Assembly: GCF_000381745.1 (NCBI RefSeq)
Contig: NZ_KB906984.1
Location: 1-64,000 of the forward strand
Length of the DNA: 64,000 bases
Direction of reading: 5' to 3'
Source: Psychromonas ossibalaenae ATCC BAA-1528
Lineage (GTDB): Bacteria; Pseudomonadota; Gammaproteobacteria; Enterobacterales; Psychromonadaceae
A program made the translations under genes and the position numbers. The first letter of the stretch is position 1, and every line of letters begins with the position of its first letter. Positions 17,667-24,855 of this stretch are shown piece after piece. Below the pieces are notes generated by a model. The model did no database searches, was not told where the DNA came from, and saw only the letters and a list, made by a program, of their open reading frames with translations.

Positions 17667-17992
17667 TATCTAGCCTCCATCCAATCAATGAACGGTTGCT
17701 TATGCTCATCAACATTTGAGATTGTTACGAATCCCGCGTGTTTATGCTCTTGTTTGTACTGCTTCCACAACATCGCGATATGGTCAGGCTCAAGCTTCTT
17801 ATCAAGATTGGTTAATACATCTCGTAGCAATACCGCCTCTAGCTTGATACGACTATCTGCGAGTTCGTTAAGTAATGTGCCAAACGTCTTGCTTGCCTTT
17901 GCTTTGCGACTACGCTCCGCCGCATTTTGGATAATCTTCTTGTGGTGCTTTTCATAATATTCTCGGTTTAACTGCTTCTTTGACTTTGTCAT
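17666..17992 (-). CDS. Unknown basic 108-residue protein (operon gene 1)
   Basis: First gene of the operon, ATG at 17992 with AGGAAG upstream. The N-terminus is highly basic and helical (KSKKQLNREYYEKHHKKIIQ, AAERSRKAKASK), compatible with nucleic-acid binding. The C-terminal half is mixed (LEPDHIAMLWKQYKQEHKHA). No family recognised. It may be a regulator of the operon, by position only. Confidence 0.6.
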   Translation of the reverse strand: MTKSKKQLNREYYEKHHKKIIQNAAERSRKAKASKTFGTLLNELADSRIKLEAVLLRDVLTNLDKKLEPDHIAMLWKQYKQEHKHAGFVTISNVDEHKQPFIDWMEAR

Positions 17993-18356
17993 TTTTCTTC
18001 CTCAACACCGACGGGAATCAGACCGTCGATATAAATTTAATTTTAAAAAGCGGTTTTTCTATAAGAACTGGATTACCGCGAACCAGTGAGAGCGATGTCA
18101 ATCAACTCTGATACTTCTATTTAGTGGTCTGAATATTCAGTGTTTCGGGCGAAAGGATGAATTGACTGGCAAATGTGTTTTTATGGTTGGCGGGGTTTTG
18201 GATATGAAAAAAGGGCAGTCTCGAATAATCGAAAATGCCCCGAAAGGCGACCTAAAGCGGGGACGCCCAAACTGATAATGAAGATTTCACAAATGATGTA
18301 AAACTAGAGGTGAGCACGATGGTTTTGACGAAAGACCATCAAAGCTACATAACTAT
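17993..18356. other. Intergenic: operon promoter region and short hairpins
   Basis: Contains the candidate promoter at 18072-18101, a leader hairpin CGACGG/CCGTCG at about 18009-18027, a stem CCCCG/CGGGG near 18237-18265, and an inverted repeat GATGGT/ACCATC near 18318-18340 just past the end of the small recombinase gene, possibly its terminator. No gene seen. Confidence 0.4.
18072..18101 (-). promoter_or_regulatory. Candidate promoter of the eight-gene operon
   Basis: On the minus strand: -35 TTGACA (18101-18096), 18-bp spacer, -10 GGTAAT (18077-18072). A short palindrome ACTGG/CCAGT overlaps the -10 and could be an operator. Inferred from sequence only. Confidence 0.4.
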
Positions 18357-18968
18357 TTATGCGCCTGATTTTAGCTCTCGACTAACTTGTTGAACTAGGT
18401 AAGGACTACAGCCCACAGTGTCTTGGATAAATGTATAAGTTTGCCCTAGTTTTAGTAGCTCCCTGACTTTTTCGCGCTTTGCTTCATCTTTCTTTCGACC
18501 TTTATACTTACCACTCGCTTTAGCCCTCTCAATACCTTGCTTCTGACGCTTAGCCCTAGTCTCGTAGTCATCGCGCGCCATACCTGCGGCCAAGTCCAAC
18601 ATGAACGCGGTAAGCGCCTTTGTTATAAAGCTATCTTGAACATCATTTGAAAACGCTTTATGTGTAATTTGATTATCTATAACAACAATCTGAATGCCAC
18701 GTTCTTCAAGTTGTCTTTGTAGTGTTTTCCAACTCTCGTATGGCAAGCGCGTCAATCTATCTAGTTTTTCAACTAATAGAATGTCGCCTTTTTCGCTATC
18801 TTCTATGAGTCTTGATAACTCAGGGCGCTCAAGTTTTGTCCCGCTAATATTCTCAACATAGTAACCTGCAACCTTTTCGCTAAAGCTATTAACAAACTCT
18901 CGAATTTCTTGCTTTGCACGTAACGCATCTTGCTTATCGGTTGACGCTCTTAGGTATGCTCTAATCAT
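18357..18968 (-). CDS. Small serine recombinase (resolvase/invertase family)
   Basis: 203 residues from ATG at 18968 (a GTG at 18980 would add four residues but lies within an operator repeat). The catalytic domain has RASTDKQ (nucleophile Ser9 from this start), the DRLTR motif (VEKLDRLTRLPYESW) and the long E-helix region (FMLDLAAGMARDDYETRAKR). A C-terminal helix-turn-helix (YTFIQDTVGCSPYLVQQVSR) follows. It is the size of resolvases and DNA invertases and distinct from the large integrase at 25801. It may resolve multimers, invert a segment or regulate. Two direct repeats upstream are candidate self-binding sites. Confidence 0.88.
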   Translation of the reverse strand: MIRAYLRASTDKQDALRAKQEIREFVNSFSEKVAGYYVENISGTKLERPELSRLIEDSEKGDILLVEKLDRLTRLPYESWKTLQRQLEERGIQIVVIDNQITHKAFSNDVQDSFITKALTAFMLDLAAGMARDDYETRAKRQKQGIERAKASGKYKGRKKDEAKREKVRELLKLGQTYTFIQDTVGCSPYLVQQVSRELKSGA

Positions 18969-18978
18969 TGTCTCACTC

Positions 18979-19027
18979 ACTATGTTTTAAGTACTATGAA
19001 TAATATACTATGTTTTAAGTGCCTCAA
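18979..19027 (-). promoter_or_regulatory. Promoter of the small recombinase with two direct-repeat operators
   Basis: Minus-strand -35 TTGAGG (19027-19022), 16-bp spacer, -10 TATTAT (19005-19000). Two perfect 14-bp copies of ACTATGTTTTAAGT lie at 18979-18992 and 19007-19020, 28 bp apart. One is in the spacer and one just downstream of the -10, a classic autorepression layout. They could also be recombination sites. Confidence 0.6.
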
Positions 19028-19230
19028 AATCAATTGTCATAGTGACGCCATAGCAAGAAACCCACTACGACTGGCCTACACTCAAATCATAGCGAAATGA
19101 GAAACGCATAAACAATCGAGAAAAACATCATCTCCACATGCACCAAGTGCGCCCAACCTCACAAATACAAACTTAGACTCAAGCAAGACACAGTCCGTCA
19201 GGCATAATTCCACTTTTAATGAGGAATAAC

Positions 19231-19695
19231 ATGAACAACCCAAAGGTAAGAGAGCACGAAGAACTTGCTAAAGAGTTTTACTCGAAAATCACCAACAAAG
19301 ACGCGAAAAACGACATTTTCGAGTGGATAACCGACGAGCAATTCGAGCTTATAAAGAAAAGCTTTAGTGCTGAGACAAGAAAGAGAAACCAGAAGCGTTA
19401 CTATCGATTTGAGTGCCCCCTCCAAAACCAAATAATCTGGTGCATTGAGAGCAAGCTAGGTACTCACTTAAAATGCCAGCAATTTAAAAGGTACTTAAAG
19501 ACATTAGGAAAAGGCAACAAATCAGCCAATAGAAACAAAGAAAGCTCAATATACATCTACCCACACCCAGCTGAAAAACCTTACTTAAACTCTGACGAGC
19601 TTGAATCTCACTTCACTCAAGACCCCAATGGCATGCTAGCTCAACCTCACGCTATCGAGAAAAGACCGCACAAACTGGCAAAACTACAAGCTTAG
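19231..19695 (+). CDS. Unknown basic protein, 154 residues
   Basis: Start ATG at 19231 chosen for GAGGA five bases upstream; a frame from 19219 lacks one. Rich in Lys/Asn with WITDEQFELIKKSFSAETRK, QNQIIWCIESKLGTHLKCQQ and KRYLKTLGKGNKS. Predicted mixed alpha/beta and possibly nucleic-acid binding by charge. No family recognised. It precedes the 287-residue gene on the same strand by 47 bases, so the two probably share a transcript. Confidence 0.6.
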   Translation: MNNPKVREHEELAKEFYSKITNKDAKNDIFEWITDEQFELIKKSFSAETRKRNQKRYYRFECPLQNQIIWCIESKLGTHLKCQQFKRYLKTLGKGNKSANRNKESSIYIYPHPAEKPYLNSDELESHFTQDPNGMLAQPHAIEKRPHKLAKLQA

Positions 19696-19742
19696 ACGAC
19701 ACCACAAAGAAGCTATCACTTAGCAATACAGAGTTAAAAGCT

Positions 19743-20606
19743 ATGGCAAGAATTAAAAAAAAATCCGTTGATGAATTTTATTCCGACGTAGATTCCAGTC
19801 TCCTGAAATCTTTTAGAAGACTTCAAATGTCAATCGGTGAAATGTGCGACATGGGCTACAATGCCTCACTTCTCGATAAGCTCGGATTAACAAAAAAGAA
19901 CAGAACTATCGCTTCCGGCCTCTTTTGTGCAGGTCGATACAGTGAGGATAGAAATAATATTTTCATATCTGAGAATGTATTAACACTCTTGGAAAAATCT
20001 AGCTTTGACAATATTCCCAACTCAAAAGTTAGACTCCCATTCAAGACATTTAAGATTCGCTTCCCTAAATCCTCAGGGTTGGGAGCTTGTATTTTTACAG
20101 TATCTCGCTCCAGCTATATTAGGTTTCTAGGGGGGGAGACATCTGATATTGACGAATCAAAGGAGCACGAAGCAATCTTTGTCACGACAACCGACGCCAC
20201 CCAAAATGGAAAGCACACCTTTGTCACAAAGAAGCACACCATTGATAAGCTACTTACGCCAACAACTGAGCAAGGTGACACCAATAATACGCCAACTAGA
20301 ACGCACGACCTTGCCGTAAAATTTTGTATTCTATATTCAACTGGTGCAATCAGCATGGAGGACGGCCACCCACTCCCTACAAAGTACGATAAACCCAAGC
20401 AAGGCGGCAAAAGCTTTAGGTTCGGCTTTAATGATACAGAGTTTAACAATGAGGCATTTGTGCGCCCTCACTTTCGAAATTTACGCGATGAAAGGTATTA
20501 CAAAAAAGAGCCGTATAATAACTGGGAGCGTGGCAGTCGATGGACTTTTGTGACTGGCAAAACCATTAACGCCAAAAGCTATACTGCCACCAATGCTATG
20601 ACTTAA
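19743..20606 (+). CDS. Unknown 287-residue protein with a conserved-looking C-terminal R-x-H / W motif
   Basis: Basic N-terminus (MARIKKKSVDEFY). The middle is beta-rich (RLPFKTFKIRFPKSSGLGA). The C-terminal region has FVRPHFRNLRDERYY followed by RGSRWTFVTGKTINAKSYTA. The order of Arg/His pair, aromatic Tyr pair and W-x-F-V-x-G resembles a small domain seen at the C-terminus of many phage-related proteins. I have no function for it. It contains a G7 run at about 20129-20136 but the frame is intact. A terminator follows. Confidence 0.6.
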   Translation: MARIKKKSVDEFYSDVDSSLLKSFRRLQMSIGEMCDMGYNASLLDKLGLTKKNRTIASGLFCAGRYSEDRNNIFISENVLTLLEKSSFDNIPNSKVRLPFKTFKIRFPKSSGLGACIFTVSRSSYIRFLGGETSDIDESKEHEAIFVTTTDATQNGKHTFVTKKHTIDKLLTPTTEQGDTNNTPTRTHDLAVKFCILYSTGAISMEDGHPLPTKYDKPKQGGKSFRFGFNDTEFNNEAFVRPHFRNLRDERYYKKEPYNNWERGSRWTFVTGKTINAKSYTATNAMT

Positions 20607-20620
20607 AGCTCTTAAAAAAT

Positions 20621-20646
20621 GCATCGCCTCCGTGCGATGCCTTTTC
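20621..20646 (+). terminator. Terminator of the 287-residue gene
   Basis: Stem GCATCGC/GCGATGC, 6-base loop, followed by CTTTTCT. Confidence 0.7.
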
Positions 20647-20782
20647 TGGCTTACCTAGCCCTTTTGTCAATTTCTCGTAACAGCCAGGGTAGTTACGCCC
20701 CTAGTACTAGCATTTGTTCATTCGAACACTTTTATTTATGCGTAGGCCGCTGTCTAACGACGTTTAGGCTTGATTTGATACG

Positions 20783-20814
20783 TTGGTTAGAATTGGCTAG
20801 AACACTGGTTAGAA
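20783..20814. repeat. Iteron-like repeats TTGGTTAGAA
   Basis: Three near-identical decamers: TTGGTTAGAA, TTGGCTAGAA and CTGGTTAGAA, spaced 10 and 12 bases. The core CTGGTTAG also occurs (inverted) in the 12-bp tandem repeat at the element's left end. Confidence 0.5.
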
Positions 20815-20952
20815 TTGATTTGACTTGCGCTCTACGCGGCTAGTATGTTCGACCACGTTAAAATTCACATGAAGATTGACGGCTTTGCCGTTCGCGAGGA
20901 ACGAGCCTATAAACGTATTCTAACGTGTTGGTTTAAAAAACTTTCGGCATAC

Positions 20953-21033
20953 TACGTTTTCAAACTTAAAGTCCTTACTATAAGAAACTTTATATTTGAA
21001 TTCTGAAATACCACAAACCAGTACGTTGGTATG
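20953..21033. repeat. 81-bp direct repeat, copy 1
   Basis: Identical over 81 bases to 21239-21319. It begins TACGTTTTCAAACTTAAAG and ends CCAGTACGTTGGTATG. Non-coding. A repeat with no mismatch in otherwise unique sequence implies recent duplication or functional constraint. Confidence 0.9.
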
Positions 21034-21238
21034 AGGTTTTATCGCATCGACACGCGACGGCGTCGCTTAGTCTTGCTCTGTCGGCTGCACCGACGCAGTG
21101 TTTAATCTCATTGAATGGAGTTTGAAATATAAATTGTTTGGACGAATCGAGCAAAGCGAGATTTGGACATTCACGCCACTGCGTGACTAGTTACGTTCAA
21201 CGTGATTAATCAGTAAAACTCCATCAGATTACGTTTAA

Positions 21239-21319
21239 TACGTTTTCAAACTTAAAGTCCTTACTATAAGAAACTTTATATTTGAATTCTGAAATACCAC
21301 AAACCAGTACGTTGGTATG
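21239..21319. repeat. 81-bp direct repeat, copy 2
   Basis: Exact copy of 20953-21033, 286 bp downstream in the same orientation. Weaker similarity continues further along each unit (CGCAGTGTTTA at 21094 and 21391), so this is a diverged duplication of roughly 0.3 kb with a conserved core. Confidence 0.9.
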
Positions 21320-21654
21320 TGATTAGTCGGTTCACTCAGTCATTCGGCCTGAGGCCTCATTCCATCGCTACCCTCTGCCTCGTCCCTCGGCGCAGTGTTT
21401 ATTTAAATCAATATGAAGTTTTAACGTAGGTGAGCAACGCGAACTAATAATTCGGATACCGATACATGTTTATGGAGGGTGCAATTTCTCGAAAAACGCT
21501 TAAAACCCACGGCCTATAAGGGATTCAAGCTTTTTGTCCATTTTGAAACGTCCCTTTTTTTGTCCTTTTTCTTGATAATTCGTCCCTAATCACTTCTGAT
21601 TCTTGTCACTTTTCTCGATACTAAATATGTTAGAAAAACATAAAAGCCAGTTTG

Positions 21655-21683
21655 TTTACCACTAACTGGCCATGCATTATAAT
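21655..21683 (+). promoter_or_regulatory. Promoter of the coiled-coil gene
   Basis: -35 TTTACC (21655-21660), 17-bp spacer, consensus -10 TATAAT (21678-21683). Overlapped by an inverted repeat GCCAGTT/AACTGGC (about 21646-21670) that could be an operator. Predicted transcription start is near 21690. Confidence 0.6.
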
Positions 21684-21693
21684 AAACATATCG

Positions 21694-21776
21694 AGAGACT
21701 TTAGAGGAATTTTCATTCCAAATCCGTTGTCGAATATTCGTATAGCCTGCAAGCTGAATATTCCTCTAAAGTCTCT
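21694..21776 (+). ncRNA. Structured 5' leader: 17-bp inverted repeat
   Basis: AGAGACTTTAGAGGAAT (21694-21710) and its exact complement (21760-21776) enclose a 49-base loop containing two GAATATTC palindromes. The stem starts a few bases after the predicted transcription start, so the mRNA should begin with a stable 83-base hairpin, 41 bases before the next ATG. It could be an attenuator, RNA-stability element, riboregulator or protein-binding site. Confidence 0.5.
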
Positions 21777-21817
21777 TGTCAGAAATTGCAGTTTCTGAGT
21801 AATTAAACGGACTTAAA

Positions 21818-22561
21818 ATGAAAAAAGATTTAAAAGAAGCAAAGGTATTCATGTTTTTGAACCTTGCGGAAAACCATTACGCACCACTAAACAAATCAAA
21901 CGCTGCCGCAGTCACTATCGAAACTGATACTAAATTCAACATATACTTGAACCATGCGACTAAGTCAGTGAATGACCGAGGACAAGCAATCCCATTCAAT
22001 AAGTATTTGGTATCACAAGGCATAACACGTGATAGTCATAACGGCTTTTATAAGCAGATTTCACGAAAACTACCAACCATTCAAAATTGTTATTACGGTC
22101 ATGCTGAATTTGATACACACCATATATTTGTTATTGTTGAAGTTTGTCCATCTGGTAAATATGCGCCTGAGTTATTTGTTGTACAGTTATTCAAAAATAA
22201 CAGAACCAAAATATACACACCGAAACGCGCAGTCTCATTTAACATCAAAAACCTATTTTCCAGTAAGCTAATTCCTGCCACTACATATGATAAGAAGAGC
22301 CGTGACGATAGAATCATTGAGGCGACCGAAAATAAAACCAAAGATATTATGAACGAGAAACTAATGCCTGAAAGAGTCAAGCATCTAGAAACTGAAATTG
22401 AAAATGGTGAATTGAAAATGACTATTAAAAACTTACAAGCTGAATTAAGAATGCGCGACGAAAAAGAATGCGCGACAATCAAAGACCTAAAAAACACTGT
22501 TAATGTATTTGAATCAGAAATCGAAGCATTGAAAGCTCAAATTGAAAAGCTGAAAGGCTAA
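21818..22561 (+). CDS. Unknown protein with C-terminal coiled coil
   Basis: 247 residues. The N-terminal about 150 residues form an unrecognised mixed domain (FNKYLVSQGITRDSHNGFYK, IFVIVEVCPSGKYAPELFVV). Residues about 185-247 are a coiled coil with clear heptads (RVKHLETEIENGELKMTIKN, EIEALKAQIEKLKG). This layout resembles phage-encoded DNA-binding or regulatory proteins ending in a dimerisation coil, but no family is claimed. It sits behind a strong promoter and structured leader and is followed by a strong terminator. Start ATG 21818; the upstream purine signal is weak (ACGGACTTAAA). Confidence 0.6.
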   Translation: MKKDLKEAKVFMFLNLAENHYAPLNKSNAAAVTIETDTKFNIYLNHATKSVNDRGQAIPFNKYLVSQGITRDSHNGFYKQISRKLPTIQNCYYGHAEFDTHHIFVIVEVCPSGKYAPELFVVQLFKNNRTKIYTPKRAVSFNIKNLFSSKLIPATTYDKKSRDDRIIEATENKTKDIMNEKLMPERVKHLETEIENGELKMTIKNLQAELRMRDEKECATIKDLKNTVNVFESEIEALKAQIEKLKG

Positions 22562-22563
22562 TG

Positions 22564-22592
22564 AAAAACCGCTATTTACTAGCGGTTTTTTT
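22564..22592 (+). terminator. Intrinsic terminator
   Basis: AAAAACCGCTA / TAGCGGTTTTTTT, five-base loop, perfect stem with a long T-run. Confidence 0.9.
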
Positions 22593-22723
22593 GTATCTAG
22601 CCACCAGCCAAACGCATTCTAAGCGGTCTAATCGCACCCCCATACCAACACATCAAAGTAAGCCTCAAGACGCTCTGCCGAACAGCCTGTTTTGCATAAA
22701 TACATGCAAAACAGGAGTTACAA

Positions 22724-23863
22724 ATGATTAAACAACTTTTAGCTGAATCCAACACATCGGCCAACATTGAAAACGGTCGCCCCGCTCTAGTTGGATTGAC
22801 TCGAAAAATCAACGACAAGATTTTTACTGATATCTGTTCAGTTCAACCAACATCACAACCACGCGCTACCGTCTACGGCGTTCGTTATGAGATGGTTTCA
22901 AAAGACGGTGAAAGTCGCGAGATTCAAGCAGGCCATAGAACTGGTACAGGTAAGTACCCATTTAAAGACCACGGTTTGCCAGTCGGCTCAGACAGCATGA
23001 CAGTAGGTTCGCACTTTTCAGAATATGATTATGTGTTTGGTGTCGTAGTAGATGGTGATTACTTAGGGCTTACCGAATCAGAACTACTAGAAAAGGTTTT
23101 GCTTGGCGACTTACGTCTAGTGACTGACGCGGATGATGACGATACAAGCGACGTTCAAAGCTCACGATTTATAATGGATAGATGGCAATCTCATATCAAA
23201 TCACGTCGCGTCAAATCGCCTACTACGTGGGAATTACTTCATGATATGCAAAGTAACGGTCTAGATGGTTCTAGCGCGGTTGAGGACTTGCTTGCCACAT
23301 CGATTTCAGACGAGGTAAACAGCGATATCATCATGAAAACGATAACCGTTGCTAAAAAAGGCACACCTATCGATTTGAGCAATGGCGAGCTATATCAACA
23401 AGGCCGCTCATTAATTGCACGTGCATTAGAGCTAGGTGCTGATATCCAACGCAATACCACATTTCCGGCTAGTTTCGTTCTAGCGTCGCCTAAAGTTGCA
23501 TCTGCGATTCGAGCAAGTGGTCAAGTCGGCAATAACGATATGATTGATGGTACGAACCTAAAGCTTGTAACTGATGGTAAGGCTATCGGTGAGTACATGC
23601 TAGTAGGTTCTAAACTTGATTTTGATGGTTTAGATACAGTCGCGCCAATCCATTATTCACCATATGTTGAGACTGACAACGCAGGCACATATCTGATTGC
23701 TACCGACAGTGAGAACCTACAACCTGTACCCGCTCTAATTTCTCGCTACGCTATTACGTGTTCGCCCGATTTCAGTGACGTTAACGGTGTACAAGATGGT
23801 GAGGACTGGGAAACTTTGGCAAACAAAAGTCCACTAGCGACGCTAGTCCTTGTAAACCTATAA
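22724..23863 (+). CDS. T4 gp23-like major capsid protein homologue
   Basis: 379 residues. The core matches the gp23 family in order. ALVGLTRKINDKIFTDICSV then QPTSQPRATVYGVRY corresponds to T4's LVGMVRRAIPNLIAFDICGV then QP-x(2,3)-P. WELLHDMQSNGLDGSSAVED with ISDEVNSDII corresponds to T4's ELAQDLKAVHGLDADAEL with EIMLEIN. FVLASPKVASAIRASG is the conserved strand-helix, and HYSPYV...ENLQPVPALISRYAI corresponds to YYAPYV...KNFQPVMGFKTRYGI. It is much shorter than T4 gp23 (521) and has no obvious long propeptide. Strong ribosome binding site (AGGAG) and its own terminator. No other capsid, protease or packaging gene was seen in the element. It may build or poison capsids of a helper phage. Confidence 0.82.
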   Translation: MIKQLLAESNTSANIENGRPALVGLTRKINDKIFTDICSVQPTSQPRATVYGVRYEMVSKDGESREIQAGHRTGTGKYPFKDHGLPVGSDSMTVGSHFSEYDYVFGVVVDGDYLGLTESELLEKVLLGDLRLVTDADDDDTSDVQSSRFIMDRWQSHIKSRRVKSPTTWELLHDMQSNGLDGSSAVEDLLATSISDEVNSDIIMKTITVAKKGTPIDLSNGELYQQGRSLIARALELGADIQRNTTFPASFVLASPKVASAIRASGQVGNNDMIDGTNLKLVTDGKAIGEYMLVGSKLDFDGLDTVAPIHYSPYVETDNAGTYLIATDSENLQPVPALISRYAITCSPDFSDVNGVQDGEDWETLANKSPLATLVLVNL

Positions 23864-23867
23864 AAAA

Positions 23868-23893
23868 GGCGAACTGTTAAAGTTCGCCCCTCT
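23868..23893 (+). terminator. Terminator of the capsid gene
   Basis: Stem GGCGAAC/GTTCGCC with a 7-base loop followed by CCTCTT. A-rich on the left side, so it may also serve the convergent lipoprotein operon. Confidence 0.7.
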
Positions 23894-23910
23894 TGGTATT
23901 TGATTTAGTC

Positions 23911-24852
23911 TTAAAGCTTCATTAGCCCGACTGCATACCTAGTTTCTGTGCATGTATCGTATTTTAGAGCATGAGATGACATTGCTACTGCCGTTATCTT
24001 GACAATCCCATCTTCAATACCTTGATTTACGTACTTGTCTTCATAAGGTTGCTTGAACTCTTTTCTATAATCAGCCTCTAGCGACTTGCGAACCTTTGGT
24101 ATGTCACGTCGATTGATATAGCCCTCTTTAGAACAGAACTGAACCATTCCAAGAAACTCGCCATTCCTTTTCATTTTCGTAATATGAGCGTTTTGTTTGC
24201 GTTCTTTCTCTTGTTTTGCGATTAGAGCGGCGCGCTCTTTCTGCTCCTCAGCAATTCGAGCGTCTTCCTTTGCCTTGAATTTTGCATATTCAATACGTTT
24301 TCGCTCCGATATTGGAGTTGCTATCGGCAACCACTTATCCTTAATGAATTGTTGTACTGCATCACGGTTATAATGACACTTTGTTAAAGGCTTCGTAGTT
24401 GGAGTTAATGACTCAGCTAATGCAAGGCTTATAGATATTTTATGAAAATTGGGGTCAAAAACTGTAGGTGGTATGGCTATTTTATAATTAACCTGCGTCT
24501 CTCCATTTAAAGTTCCAAAAGAACCGACAGTACAAGTGCTACCTAAAGTTTCCAAGCTGACCTGCCCCATTAAAGTATCAGTATTTACATCTGAGCCCGA
24601 CACGTAGCGTGTATCATAGCGAAGACCACTAGTAAAGTTCTGAGGTTGTATGTACTTAGTCTCGGAGAGGAAGGCGCTAATACTATCAATATGAGTCATG
24701 CTTTCAGCATCGCGATGCTCAACAGTGCGGTATATGTTGCGATTATCAAGGTCAATAATATCGCTCGGTGGCCCCATATTTTCGGGCATCAAACCCATTG
24801 ATTGACAGCCAGAAAGAAGAGTAACAAACGCAAATGGAACTAAATTTTTCAC
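23911..24852 (-). CDS. Lipoprotein of unknown function
   Basis: 313 residues with a lipoprotein signal (MKNLVPFAFVTLLSGC; lipobox LSGC, Cys16). The middle is beta-rich (RYDTRYVSGSDVNTDTLMGQ). Residues about 195-225 are a charged helix (KFKAEDARIAEEQKERAAL-type, Lys/Glu/Arg-rich). The C-terminal domain contains cysteines. Start three bases after the stop of the upstream exported protein, so they form an operon. No family recognised. Envelope cargo such as a phage-entry blocker is possible by context only. Confidence 0.65.
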   Translation of the reverse strand: MKNLVPFAFVTLLSGCQSMGLMPENMGPPSDIIDLDNRNIYRTVEHRDAESMTHIDSISAFLSETKYIQPQNFTSGLRYDTRYVSGSDVNTDTLMGQVSLETLGSTCTVGSFGTLNGETQVNYKIAIPPTVFDPNFHKISISLALAESLTPTTKPLTKCHYNRDAVQQFIKDKWLPIATPISERKRIEYAKFKAKEDARIAEEQKERAALIAKQEKERKQNAHITKMKRNGEFLGMVQFCSKEGYINRRDIPKVRKSLEADYRKEFKQPYEDKYVNQGIEDGIVKITAVAMSSHALKYDTCTETRYAVGLMKL

Positions 24853-24855
24853 TGT

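Larger units (their letters stand above)
20607..21817. other. 1.2-kb non-coding, hairpin-rich region (candidate origin of replication or ncRNA)
   Basis: No convincing gene on either strand. It contains the terminator at 20621, a cluster of TTGGTTAGAA-type repeats at 20783-20814, two identical 81-bp direct repeats (20953, 21239), a CGCAGTGTTTA motif at 21094 and 21391, and many short hairpins (for example ACGGC-TTT-GCCGT near 20880, CACGC/GCGTG near 21172, GGCCT/AGGCC near 21328). A promoter and 17-bp inverted repeat precede the next gene. The repeat-plus-hairpin texture is typical of replication origins of mobile elements. Confidence 0.6.

Noticed and set aside
20619-20843. 74-codon frame after the 287-residue gene
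   Set aside because: Starts inside the terminator stem and runs through the iteron-like repeats; no binding site.
20953-21319. CRISPR array
   Set aside because: Only two long (81-bp) repeats 286 bp apart, with no regular spacers and no cas genes.
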